Source: Glandiceps talaboti (lineage: Eukaryota; Hemichordata; Enteropneusta; Spengelidae). From it: a stretch of 64,000 nucleotides of DNA. The notes under the pieces were generated by a model. That model worked only from the letters and a program-made list of their open reading frames with translations. It had not been told where the DNA came from and searched no databases. The DNA lies in NCBI RefSeq assembly GCF_964340395.1, contig NC_135549.1:6625001-6689000 (forward strand), in the 5' to 3' direction. The first letter of the stretch is position 1. Each line of letters opens with the position of its first letter. This document shows, in pieces, positions 36,851-51,500 of this stretch. Made by a program: the position numbers and the translations under genes.

Positions 36851-39303
36851 TTATTCTAAATTCATAGCTTCACTCATACACGAATACGAATACAAAAGAC
36901 ATTCATATTGTTTCCAGTGCATTTATTGAAAAGTTACTAACTTTCAATTACAAAAGATATTGGTTTTTAAACAACAAATACTGGTAGTTGAGAGATTGAC
37001 AATGGGTGTAATAAAGTCAAAACTATTATTCTATGGCAAGTTTCAGCTGGGTATGATTTTGTCATTTTCCTTTGTATATTTCTGTTATATGATATATGTA
37101 TAAAATTGACTCAGATTGTATTTTAACACTGTCACTAATCTTAATTGTTTCATTCTGCACATGTCCTGTGGCATCAATAGCCCCCCCCCCCCTCCCCCAT
37201 CTCCAAATTCTCATGAGACATATAAATGTACACTGAATGATTGCCACTGTAGGCATTCCCTTTAATTGCTTGCTGCACACTTTGGGAGTGAGAGATGATA
37301 TACATACACATACACAGAAGACAAATCTATCAATGAGAAATAATTGTATTCAATATTTAATCTTCAGTTTGGTAATGATATTTGATTTAGATCTCAAACT
37401 CTGATGTTTAAACATGTGTGATCCAGTAAATTAAAAACTGCTGTCGTTAACAGCTGATAGTTTATACCGTTATTCATCATATTATATGTATGATCAGCTA
37501 AGTACTGACATTACAGAACATGTCAATTTCCTATTTCCATTAAGTACGTTATAAATCAGTTAAAACCCCAAATCACTGCTTTTAATAGAACACTGACGAC
37601 TTGTCAGTTACAAAGTGGATTTTAAGACATACAGACTATTGAAATGACATAGCTCTAGTGAATGCTGTCATTATATTTGAAATACATGACATGTTACATC
37701 ATTTCTGTGGCACTTTGCTGTCATTTTGTTTGAAATACACAACATGTCACATGTCTGTGGAACTTTTAATAACTCACTTTTTATGTAACATCTACTGTTT
37801 ATTTGATGAAAGAAACATTCTGAATGAAATAATGATGCTGTTTTATGCAAAATAATGCAAATAACATGTAAAAGATCTGTGGCCAAAATATAGATTTCAA
37901 TTAGTGTAGATTATAGTGCAGCGTGTTGGGGAGATAGTTGGTATTTTTCACTATGACAATGTCATAAACCACAGGCCTCTTTATGACACTCATATTTTGT
38001 TACTTTAGCAGAAATATGTACTCTAGCTTGCAAGAATTCACAATGATGGAAATTTACATTGATCATTTCAGTGATATTCAGACTTTTGACAAAGTAATGT
38101 GTTAGAGCAGTAATACTGAGGTATAACCTTCAAGACATGAATTTATCAACATGTTCAGCACACAGGACTGATCACAATATAAATCAAAGTAAATGTATTT
38201 AAACAGCAGGATATTCCTTGTGAATGTTAATTTCCATAATTAAGCCTTTTCAATTTTTCATTAATATTAAGTGAGATTTGTGCTTCCGTTTCCCAGTATA
38301 CACAATTATTAGTGACTGTATAATTACATTCGATCTGGATTTATTATCAAATAGTGTGTTACCATGGTTATGTAATACTTTATTGGGTTTTGAAAGTTGG
38401 CCACTTTGTGTTATAATGATACCCAAGTATCCACTCCAGTTAGAAGAAATGCCCATTCACTGCCAAACTATATTTCTCTTTTCGTAACAACTATCCTGAA
38501 GTGACTGTCTTCAAAAATCAATGAAACTATATGTATATGTAGATATATGACACAAACAGCAGCAACAATAAAACTTACTTTTAGCACATACAAATGGTAC
38601 TTGTCACCACATACAGCTATTTTATCACAAAACACATTTAATGACATCAGCTCTTAAATCTACATAAAATCCCTCGTTTGTAAGCATCATTTTTTGTTCT
38701 GGTAATAGTCTGGAAAGGGATTCATCAAAGGGATAAAAAAACACTCCAAAATAAGCATATAGAATTTTGTCTTATTTTCCACCACAAAAACTCTACCCCC
38801 CAAAAAAAAAATCTGAAATGTCCTATGTATTGTAAAAAGTAAGTTTACAGAGTAAAATAGTCAAACAGTTTTCTACAACTCTGGGAGGAAAACAGTCACA
38901 TCATCTTGGTATCCATACCTTTGTTCAAGTTGTAAGTTGCCATTTGATGGACACTAATGTCAACTCATTTTCAAAGTTGTTCTTTAGTATAGTAATAATA
39001 TTTTCCTAATGTTTTGTTCTTTGAACAATCTTTCCTTTGACTTCAATAAAACTATTCATTTTTCAAATGATGCAAGTCTTATTATTCTTCTATAGTGTGC
39101 TGTCATTATTTCAAGTATTCAAATTCTAGGAATAAAAAGTGGGAAAAATGATTTATGGGGTGATTTTGTTTGTTTGTGTCATTATTGATGACACACCTAT
39201 ATACATATAAAACTAATGTCCCATACTTTAGTTGTAGAATGGAGTTCAAAATCAGTATTTGTAGTACATTGTATAATGTAATGTAAATATTCATTTTTAG
39301 TTT

Positions 39304-39515
39304 TTATCCACCGTGCATACTATGTCGCATATTCTCTTCCCTTGGTCTGGAACAAATGAAAAGAGAAATGAAAGAATGTATTAGTCTCCTTGGAAAACAC
39401 AAGTATCACACATATTACAGCATTACCTGGAGTTTAGTTTTTAGTTATAGTTCACTCAATACTCTGTCTTCATGCATCTGATTTTAGGTTCAGGTGAACT
39501 CCATTTTTCAAATTT

Positions 39516-39548
<33 letters not shown>

Positions 39549-42500
39549 GGGGGGGGGGGGGGTACCAGCTGTGTGCATCAGTCCCGTTACAGGGTATGTT
39601 TTTCCACAGCCCTGGTACATAGTCATGAAAAATGTGCCTGTTGCATGGATGTGGAAAACCACCCCTGTACCATGACTGTTTTGCACATCCCCGTACCATA
39701 GCTGTGTACTGCATACCTAGCACACAGTTGTGCACATACATGTAAAAGTTGTGGTAGAATAATACATAGCTGGTACATGGCTGTGGGAAAAAACTCTTGT
39801 ACATGGATGTTGTGAAAACCTATGCTGCACTGCTATTTTTCACATTCATGTTACATTGATGTTGGCATACCAGTTACACATCTGTCAAATCTAGGTATGT
39901 TACACCTGGTGTGTTGGCCAGAGCTGTTACAGGCATACTGTACACATAGCTGGTACAGTCCCCATGGCTCCACTGAGCTGGTGCAGCTATGTGCACAACC
40001 CTGTCCTAGGTATGTGAATGTTACAGGGGTGTGCAAGATTCCCTGTGTATCACTAAGTCCTCCATCCCCACCCATCACTAAGTCCCTCCACCCCTCTGCA
40101 TCATTGAGTCCCCACCCCATCACTAAATCCCTCCACCCCTTCGCACCATTAAGTCCCCCATCACTAAGTCCCTTCACCTCCTCCCCACCTATAAGTCCAT
40201 CCACCCCTCCCCACTACCACCACCACCATAATGACAAGTTTGTTAAATGATTCTAAGAGAGCACCCTACTTACAAGACAAGTTCGACATGATCCAAAGCC
40301 CACTGATCAGAGCCAATACCATTGTGTTGTGGTTGCCACCATCTAAACATAGTAGCTATACTGTGTGCTTCACTTGGTATGTCATATGACACTCTCTTAG
40401 GTTTGAGATAGTCATGGACATCGTGAGTCTCAATCAGAATCCAGTCAATGCCATTGTTAGTAGTATACTGCAGTAGTACACCTTTGTTTTCTATGTTCTC
40501 ATCTTCTTTAGATTCTAACTGTATGTTACATGATGATGTCTGGGCATGGCTTCCAATTTGAAGAACAAACTGAATTTCACTGAAATTAAAAAAATAATTC
40601 CATCAAATTTGAAGAAGGAACTGAATTTTGCTGAATTACATCAAACAAAATGCACTGAATTTCAAAGAACAAAATTGAATTTGACTAAATTTCAAGATAA
40701 AGAAGTCTTCACAAGACATTTAACTTTCAACTGATCAAAAACATGCTAAAAAGCAAATTGAAACTATAAAATGTCAACAATCCTATTACTGCAGTGTTTA
40801 TCAATGTATTTATTTTGGAGCACAATGATTTTAATAGCAATTGTTCCACCTAAATGAGCTAAAATAAATTTACAGCCATAACATATCTGTTTACAGTACT
40901 GTGATATTACATGTAAACAATTTCCAGATTACAGTACTGTCTTTGCCAGATTACAGTATGGTCATTTCTAGCTTACAACACCGTCACTGCCATCATACCT
41001 TGCTTGTGTTGTATCCATCTCTATGGTAACAGCTTCTCTGATACCGCAGTCATTGAAGTAGAGAGTCTTGCCGTAAGCATAGGGTACAAGTGAACCACAC
41101 CCTCTACCAATGTTACCACCTCGTACTGATGACCACTTAGTTGGAGTTATACCAGCTTCAAATGTTTCAATCATGTAGTGTGGTAGTTTAGTTGATGGTG
41201 TACAAGTTGGTCCTGTAAATCAAGGATGTAGACAGATACAAATGTTTAGTGATTGAATTACATGTATAGTCTTTTTACATATGAAAAACAGACACAAAGT
41301 CATTCATCCCATCCCAGAAAGTAAAAGTTACTATTTTCATTCTTATTATATAATTCCTTTTTTTTGTTTGAATCAGTTTGGGAATGTTTGGGATACTTCA
41401 ATCTGTGTGATACAGTCACATGACATCAATGGATACACCCCTCCCCTCCCCTCCCCCATAATAATTCCTCTCTGGTACACAGCATTCTTCTGACATATTT
41501 CCATGGACATGGACATGAACATGTCATTGTTATTTAGACCAAGACTTCAAACACATCAGCTGACCAGTAGCATACTTAAAAAAACAAATAACATCAAAAA
41601 TAGTTTATTGATATTAATATAACTATATCCATGACAAGTAAAAGTATTGAGAATTGAGGAATGAAATAGTTACTGAATAATGATAAACAGAACAGATTTG
41701 AAGCTAACATTATTTGAGGCTGTTACCTTGGTAACCAGTATCACAAATACATTCCTTTGTGTCAGTGCACAGACCATGTCCATTACAAAGTTGGGGACAC
41801 TGTTCACCAATGTAAATATCATCAACAGACCAACTTGGTGCATTCCTAGATGGTGATGGTTGAATCCAACGGAACTGTGTTGTACTACAAAAGGAAATTA
41901 ATAAAGGTCAGTTGTTTAAGTTTACACATTATTTTTTTTTATTTTTTTCAAATCCTTTTTCATTGATTTTATTATGATAGCCAAAGATATATATCTGAAA
42001 TAATTAGATATCACTCCCTAGTATTTTTCTTCATTCAGCCGAGGAAAATACAAGTGACTTAAGGGGCCTTGTCACCTTGAGTCACTTGACAAGTAGTGAT
42101 AAACCCTTGGGTCATGAATATGTGCTAGCTGAATAAAGTGAAATAATAGACATATACCTTCTCAAGCAAAATTTACAAATAATTTGAAAAAAAACAATGG
42201 CAATTTAGACCATTTTGGTATATATTTTGAGCACCACAGAACCAGTAATGTAGACATGGATTGTTGTGATTTAGAACGACCTGGGTATGTAATCCATATT
42301 TTCTGTTCAAAGACAATAACTTGGCTTGTGCATGGTATAATGATTTTATAATTATGTTCTGTATGCTATATGATGGCAAGATAGTCAAGGATCAACAGAA
42401 TACTACAAGGAAACAACTATGAAGAGTTCAGATTACCATCTCCATATATTTTTTCTTTTTCTCGATCCAAGATAACTTTTAAAATTCAATTGTACAACAT

Positions 42501-45500
42501 GATAACTAGCCCCAGATCACCAATACAATGTGCTCTGTTTAATATAAGGCAAGATGTATCTATGTAATTAGACTTTTGTAGAGCAGTACATAGACCTGAA
42601 AAATTAACTTCTTAAAGTTGTTCTTCAAATATAAAATAGAACAGTAGATAGAACAGAAGGCTGCATGACCACATTTTAAATTAAACTGTAAATGTCAAAT
42701 AATGACCTTTATTACGGTAGACAACATACTGCTCAAAAAAAATTCCAATATGTCTCAGGACAACTTGTTTGCAGAGAGAACCCTACACGCTGAGTAAATA
42801 ATATCAGTATCACTGGAAACTATACTGATCAATAAATGTCACGTACACTATGGAAATCAATGACGCTATACATCATATGTTTACAGAAACTTATTTGCCA
42901 GTTTTCATCCAAAAATGCATTTTGTAGATACAACTGTTCTGAGATATGAAATTCAATTTAGTCTTTAGTAAAAAATGGAACTTGGAAATACAGGGTGGGT
43001 GAAATTAATTCTGCTTTGAAGTAATCTGGCATACAGTACTTCCTGAATACATAACGTATATCTACAGGAATTTCCCTTGCTGACAAATTATTTCATCTAA
43101 AAATATATCACCTGACCCTCTAATCTCTAAGTAATTTTTCATACATTGAGATATAAATAAGAAAAAATTAATTACATTTTCTCTGATAAAAGGTTTTGTG
43201 AGATTACATAGAGTTCATCTACCCACTCAATAAATACTTATAACTTGTGATATATCAGTATGTTAATTTTTCCAATAAAGGGTGTTTTTTTAAATGGTTT
43301 CCAACCTAATGTTTAATGCTTAATGGGTGTTTTTATGCCTGTAAACCTAATCCTTAGTGGTTTGATAATATAATTGAAATCAATTTGACATTATTGGATC
43401 ATTTTTTTTCTGGTTTTAAATGCTTTAACTAAGTGTTAATTATTAAATTTACATAGCTATTACATGATGTAATTTGACCACTTAAATTTTACAGTCAATA
43501 CATTCAGAGAAGGTTCATTTAATCATTTCATCCCAGGGGGTATTTGTTTGTACATAATTAAGTACAAGTTGAGAGAAAGAGGATTAACTGCACAGTTATT
43601 ATTCAAAATTGCATCCAGTGATAATAAACTGTTAACATACAAAATTGCTCTAAATTTAAAATATAGTTTTTTTAATAAATTCAATACACGGTGCTGGGAT
43701 AAGTGTATGTTTACGCTTCCCTACAATATCAATTTACAATACATATTTCACATTGTGTACATCTATAAATTCATCTACACACCCCTTGGTTCATATTACA
43801 TCAAATCTGTGCATTTTCCCACTGAAATGTACATTGGATAGTTTACATATGAAACAAGAATTAAGAATTAGGTGAACTTTACGTATCAATTTCATTTCAT
43901 CAAACTAAATTATAGAGAATGTGCAAACATATCAGATGATACACAAGAAACGACAGCAGAAGATCGTAATTTGAAGCAGGAAAGAGGAAGGAATATAAAT
44001 TTTTACAATTCTAAGTCTGAATCAATAAAGAGATGGCAAAACTACAAATAAAATTAGGTACAGTTTGAATAGATGTTGAAGAAAGGCTTAGAATTATGAT
44101 ACAAGAAAAAGTGTTAGGTATATACAATATCATGTATCTAATAATCAAAATTCATATGTAATACTATGGAGAAATCAAGAGCTCTACTGGTACACTATAA
44201 ATTTCTATATCATCACCTGCACACTTTGTCCAAATAAGGTCATTGTATATACTGGTATATATCAATCTGATTTGTAAAACTGCCTTGCCTTTTATCATGA
44301 TTTTAACCACAGGGTGATTAAATTTCAACATCACACCAAACGTTGTCACAAAATATGTGCACATTAATAATGTCAAACATATTTTAGTATCCTATGAGGT
44401 ATATGATAAAACCTTTACCACCAAGATATCGGTTTTGCTGACCTTGGTAGCACAGCTCATATCCTCTCCCAAGATCAGCTCTACTGTCACCATACTGCCT
44501 TGGATGGCAAAACCCACTTATTTTTAATATGAAACACCCTACATCATATTTTGTCAGTTAACTATCCAGGGAATTCACATCTTAAACCACATCTTTAACC
44601 ATGATGGAATATGTCTCTAAGTATTAATTAATGTGTACATTACCCAGAGATGGCGTTGTCAGGTAGTGCCAGTGTTATTCTGGTCCATTCACTATAGCCA
44701 TTGGTGTCATAGACAGAGGCTGTATAGTATTCCTGTGGTAAACAGTGTACGTGGTCGACAATACCAGGTAAACATATAGATCTGACCTGTTGCCATGTTG
44801 GTCTGACTGGGTCAGTGTTGAACTGGAGCTGAGGAGGCTCTGCTGTAGAACATCGGTCACTCTGACTACCACAACCTACGACAATCTGATGAAGAAAATT
44901 GTTTACATGTTTGTGTCTCTCTCAGGGTTGTTTGTTGTGTAATATTTCTTTAAGATGTAAGCACTATATTGATCAAAACAGATTCAGCAGTGGTTTTGCC
45001 AATGCTATAACCAGTGAATTCAGTAAGTATAGATGAACAGACAGATAAAACCTACCGTACAACTAAGGTGAAATGTTTGAGTCAGACACCACCTCCGATA
45101 TTATTAGATGGGTCTACTGAGTTTGCTACATCAATTTACTCTGATATAAAATGTCTTCCAAGAAGCTAAATATTTCATAGTTCTTTACAAACTTAAAAGT
45201 CAAGTGAAATTTCCCATATTTCAGTCCCTACCTTGAACTGAATCATAAAATTCTCCATAACAATAAGTTGCCTTGTAGTTATACTGTTATCGCTACCATC
45301 ATCTTTTCCTCCCTGCCAGTACATCTGTTTACCATGACCACCACATACTCCTGTTGCTAGGATACTATTGGGATAAAATTCCCAGCTTTCTTCCTTGATT
45401 TCACTGTCAACCCTCTCACTGATGGAACTAGGATTGATCTCAGAGCCACCTTTAGATAAACAATGATGAGTTATAATGCTTAGAAAATAGTGATCTACCT

Positions 45501-48500
45501 TTCTGATCACGAGCAAAATCTTAAAAATATGAAAAGATAAAAAAGACTTTATCAAAATATCAATAAACAGAATAAAACGGTTTCAGTTATTGTCATAGCT
45601 ATAAATTTCTATAAAAATCCTGAGTAAAATCACATTAAATTATATGGATTTTCAAACTAGATCTGATTTTGTCGGAAAAAGAACTTTTGTTTTGTTTTGT
45701 GTGTTTTTAAGTGTTACATAACTTCTGGTCGACATATGGTGAAAATGCTTATAATCACAAAATTTACAAAAAATCATATTTGTTACTATTTTGCATCACC
45801 CCTGTACTAAATCATCAACTTACCTATGAATACATCATCTAAAGCCCACTGTGCCTGGTATGCATACGTTACCATGTCAACCGGTTGCCACCATCTTATT
45901 TTGGTAGTTCTTGTCCTGGCTTGTGTTGGCAATGGTATGTAGTCATGTCTTGGTGTCAGATAGTGTTCAAAGTCTAACTCGTGAATCAACTTCCAATTTA
46001 TTCCTAGGATAACGAAGGTGATTTGAAATTGTTAACTTCCTGACCTTAAATTGTTTCAATATTCTGGATATGTTACTATGTTTTATATTAAAAAAGATAA
46101 ATTTAAACTAGATATTGCAAATACACTTTATTCCAAATTAAATGAAATCTGAAAATTATATTTAACAAATTCATGGTACTCTGTGATCTCTTTTTTTGAG
46201 AAACCTATATCTTCATATAACATTACAAAATATGACTGAAATGTTTATCCTGCTATTACGGAAACATTTCTGAAAAAATATTGAGAAGCTTGATTTTGTT
46301 ACTTTTTCAAGGAAAACAAGTTCTTTCATGGAAAAACATCCCTTTCCATTGAGAATGGGACCAGTCTTGTTCCTAACAGCACCCACATGGAGTAATACAC
46401 ACTCGAGGGTGACTCCATTCTTACCTCCATCAATAGAATACTGCAAGAGTATATTTTCATTTCTACTGGTGGCTAGATTACATGTTATTGAGTCGTCTTG
46501 ACTACCAATCTTGGCATTGTATTGGATAAAACTGAAATAAAATACAAATATTGTTTTTTGATGACACAGGATATGGCATGAATGTATCATGTTCTAAAGT
46601 TAAGTAATTCAATCTGTACCATACAATTACGAACATATCCCTCTGTCTGTTGCTGACATTAACTGTCACATCTTTTTATGCATTGGTCTGTATTTGTTAT
46701 TTGGAACATGCAAAAATCTGTTTGTTTATTGAAAAATAGGATGCTACTTTACATTTTGTAAGATAAGAATGCAAAGTGGCTAAATACAAATTTAATGTAC
46801 AAAGCAGAATTCAAAATAAAAACCTGGCTCTGCAGGGATCTACAAATTCAAGTAAAACACTCACCTAGCTCCTCTGAGATCTAAATCCACAGTTTCCACT
46901 TGTCTCATTCCATATCCATTGAAATAGAGAGATGATTCTTCACTTAGAACACCACAACTATATCTACTGGTGGCTACAACACCACCTTGTATCATGGACC
47001 AAGAGTCCCAGTTATTAGATAGCTCAAAACGATCCTTGACTGAAGTCTGAAATGTGCAATAATACAGAGAATATGAACAACATCCATCTTTAATGAACAA
47101 ATTCCAACATATTTATTTCCTTGAGCAAGTAAAGTGACCATAATGTTTATAAAAATTTAACTTTTCATCACCTCAATAAAAGTATCATTTAACTTGATTA
47201 AAAAATTCATGCCTGGCAGCTCTCCCAGACTTGGTGCTTCCACCATAAAACCTAGTAATTTTATAATCTGTACACATACTTTAGTGAGTTTGTACCTTTA
47301 TTTACACTTTCACTTCATCATCCAATGCTGTGATGTAAATGTGATTACATACCTGTAACCTAGCAACTTGCAACTCACAGCTATCACCATAGAAACCATC
47401 ATCACAGATGCATTGTGGGTAGTCACATAGACCATGTCCATTGCAGTCATATTGACAGGGTTGTGAAATGAACACGTCATCTATTGCCCACTGTGGATTT
47501 GCTGATAACAATCTAGTACTTCCTTGCTGTGTCCATCGGAATCTCACAGGCCTGCAAAAGACAGAACACATAAATTGAACCCTTTCAAATATAAATCACT
47601 ATTTTTGTTGTCATGGTAATGCTTCAAAAAACTCAAAAGTCAGGTTTTCATATCAGATTCAACTCTCAACTTGTCAATAACAGAACTAAGATAATCAACA
47701 TTCTGTGTTTACCTTTCCACCACTTTCTCTGGTAATTTAATCACAACCTTCCTCCATCCATAGTTAGCAAAGTAAACACTGGCTTGATTGACTTCACCAT
47801 TGCATTGTGGGTCAAACGGGAGACATTGTTGAACGAGGTAAGACCATGTTACTCCATGATCAGTTGAGTAATATAACATGACAGGATCTATTAAAGTGGT
47901 TGTCATGGTTGCATTACAGCCGATACTTATCTGGGCAAACAAAAAAATAAATATTTTGCAGGAAGTTTTAGAAACCATGGGGATTAGCATGATAGGAGGT
48001 TTGGTGAAATATCATTAATCATCAACATGAAGTAAAATGAACTGTCAGCAGTCACAATGTGAAGACAGACAAAACTGACTATCATGTATGGTGTATGGTA
48101 AAGTCTTTTTTTTACAAATAAATGTACTTTTGGGAGCTAGGAATATGTTTATTAGTCATTCAGGTTTGGTGTGAATTTATCAAGAATAAACAATGCTTAC
48201 ACTCCTTTCACTAAACACACAAATTTTCCCTTACTAGGTTTAAGCATACCATGGGTATATACCGGTATATACTTTTGATAGTAAGGATAGTGTTTATTAG
48301 TCATTCAGGTTTGGTGTGTGTTTATCAAGAATAACCACTCCTTAATACTCTCCTTTCACTAAACACACAAATTTTCCCACACTTGGTTTAATGTTGATGA
48401 ACTTCACCTGTTCCTGTAGTAGTTTCAAACTAACAGCATAAATAATTTCTTTATTTACACTCTAGAGTTTTGAACTACTATAAGATATTATTCATGAGCA

Positions 48501-51500
48501 AGACAAAAATGTTAAGGTTGTATTCCTGTTTCAAATTTTACAGAGTATCTGACACTTTCCCACTGAGATATGGTACTTAGTGAAAGGTTACCAAACTAGT
48601 ATGATTTAAATACCAGAATAACACAGAAATTCACCTTGAATTGAAGCACAGATCCTGAAACTAACAGCAGATCTTCTGTTACCATGGAAACAGTTTCATC
48701 CTTTCCAGGAATGCCCATCATAGCTGGTGCCAGTGGTGTATCTTTATCTAGTCCTTTGAGTTGTGTGATGATGTCAGAGACATCATTTGATGGTACATCG
48801 TTAGACGACTGACAATAATCACCTAATTTAGCATTATCTGAGTACAACCATTGCGGATCAAGATGTAAACCATCAAATCTATCCCTGAATGATTTAGGTA
48901 ATGTCTTAGAACCAGCTAGAAGGACATTATCAATAGCCCAATCATTCTCTCCTTGTCCTGAATGTTTGGGTTGCCACCATCGGATTCTAGCTCCACTGTA
49001 TCTGGCTGCTGCAGGTAGTTTTAATGATATGAAACTGCAAATAAACATATATTATGAGAAAAGGAAAAGTATTTTCAACATTTAGAAATTCCTACCACTG
49101 TAAATATATAAAACAAAAGCATCAGTGCAAGTTATTCACTTTTATCGTTCATGTGGTGTTTGTATTTTTGTCAAGATCAATATTTGCGCTGTACTAAATT
49201 CCCACAATTCAGAGATAGTGTGTTCTACCGTAAATATAGTTACAGTAACTGAATATTTGACTGGAAACAATTATCACCCAAATGTGACTTTCTAATAAGA
49301 TTGTGGTTCTTTTATCACAATTTATTTGACACAAACAATTCATTCGCATTCTCAAGTCAACCTTTGTAACTCCTATGGCAACACAATCTTAGCATATTGT
49401 TAGTTTTCTTTCAAATATCTGAATATACCGAGATAAATTTCTCACCTTGCTTTTCTGTATTGATCAAAGAACAGTTCTGTCAGATGATGCCATGTGATGC
49501 CCCCATTCCTTGAGTATTCCACAAACACACCCTGGTTACGGTTGCTAGGGACACTCATGCAGCCATATTTGAAATAAAACTGAAGATGTTCTACTTCAGA
49601 CAAGTCTATATCAGTTGAAATCAGCTGTCTGGTGCAAGCCTGGAGAAAGTACATCAAATATATTTCTTATTCAACAAAAATGACATTTTCTTTAGGAAAA
49701 TCCAAGAAATTCTAGTCAAGAGATTCAAGTAAAACTATGAAATTATAAAACATCGACATCATTCAAAGCTCTGATTGATAAATTACTTTGTTTCTGCTAA
49801 CATAACATTTCTATTCATAGCTGAATCTTCATCAGATTATTCAACCACAATTCTGCTTTCAAATTTTGATTTAGACTAACTTGTCTTTACCAAGGAAAAG
49901 ATCGTTTACTAGTAAAATACCACAAAGAAGTTGTGTGGTTGATTTTCTAAAAAACAAGACTCTTTGGTAATTATGTTACAATAACTGTAGTTTTCATTGT
50001 GTTGATTGGCTTTGATTAGATATTGGTGCTTGCCATGGGTGCTGGCTGATAGGATGACACCTCACTATATATCTTACAGACTACAATAAACTGGTCCAGA
50101 AATGATACAATTATGTATGCATATACCTACCCCAAAGAAATGTAATGCTTTCCCTGATGCCAATGGACCACACACAGATGAAATTGATCCACCATTAATT
50201 TTTGTCCATTCTTTACTTTTGGCAGACAGTGGTACATCAAACTTATCTCGTAAGTTTTTAGGTAAAGGCTTCAATGGGATATCACAGGAATCACCTCCCC
50301 AGCCTTCATCACAACTAGTGAACATCAAAGAAAAAAACTGGTTATCATGCAAATTTTTGTACTATTATTAGACAAATGACTGACAACTGATATGGCAGGT
50401 TGAAAGATGCATATTTTTGAGAAATTACCAAAGTTGAAATTAACAGCGTTGTTCAATACAAATACTGATTATGCTAGAAAAGTAGGACTAATCCTAGCAA
50501 TATCAAATTAAAAATCAATCAATTTATAGTACAAGTTTTGAAATTAGTTGATATCGTGACAGGAATAGGGATAAACATCCTAACATAGAATGAACTCAGA
50601 AATCAACCCTTTAAACTTTTTCTGTTACTTTGTTTAAGAAAACTCCAACCTATTCTTTAATAGTTAAAATCAAGGAAAAAATCTGGGGTCACCATACATA
50701 CATAGGTCAAAATGATATCAAAATTTAGTCATTTTAGAATCCAATATGGCTACCAAATACTGGTATGGCCATGGTATGGCCACCAAATACTGGTATGGCC
50801 ATCAAATACTGGTATGGCCACCAAATACTGGTATGGTTGGCCACCAAATCCAATATGGCCACCAAATACTGGTATGGCCACCAAATCCAATATGGCCACT
50901 AAATACTCTATGGGAAAATAAAAGATTGACAATTTCTTTGACAACAAGATGGTGAACCCCAAGTTTCTTTAATGATTACAAAAAAAAGACACAGAACAAT
51001 ATTTCATATTATGGCAAAGTTTGGAGAGAATTGAAGGAATTTGATTTTCTTGGAAATTTATCCCCAAGACACACACTCTACCTTTTTTATTGCTAGAGTT
51101 TGGTTGTTCATTTCTGAATGGGAAAGAGTAGAAATGGCCATTAGCTGTCGCTTTTTGCCATACCTGTCTCCATATTTCTCAACTAGTCACGAAATCAAAA
51201 TTGTTATATTTATTATATATCTGATAAGTTTGATTGCTGATAAAATAGCCATTGGATATCGTGTAAAGTAATTTAACTTACATACAAAGACCAACATCAC
51301 ATCTACCATGTCCTGAACACATATCAATACATTCATCACCAATGTAAACGTAACGGATGGCCCATGAATGCGCTGGTTCAAAACCTAACGGCTGACTCCA
51401 TCGGAATTGTGTTCCCTTTGATCTACAGGTAAAAAATGAAAAAAACCCCAATAAGATGTATTTACTATGCAGTCACTGAATCTCTTTGTACATTAATTTA

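Larger units (their letters stand above)
33419..39303. other. 3' flank of TRABD and intergenic DNA up to the reelin terminal exon
   Basis: No gene supported. It contains (CA)n, repeats rich in TGACCT and TGATGTCA at 34090-34207, a tandem repeat at 34460-34680, a 699-bp foldback element, a duplicated 80-bp segment, and C-runs near 37181. The TRABD 3'UTR and the reelin 3'UTR must lie at its ends. Confidence 0.55.
39304..45449 (-). other. RELN: Reelin repeat 8 and C-terminal tail
   Basis: Exons 45232-45449, 44644-44885, 41727-41884, 40999-41212, 40274-40579, 39304-39346. The EGF module is [19 protein letters not shown]. The domain ends [20 protein letters not shown]. Exon 40274-40579 either reads into TAA (ending ELVL) or splices at TT followed by GTAAGTAGGG to the 43-nt terminal exon, whose acceptor is TTTCATTTGTTCCAG. 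The longest intron of the gene in the window (41885-44643) is here. Confidence 0.85.

Noticed and set aside
39822-40250. 142-codon plus-strand frame and its antisense partner
   Set aside because: Made by pyrimidine-rich tandem repeats in the last reelin intron.
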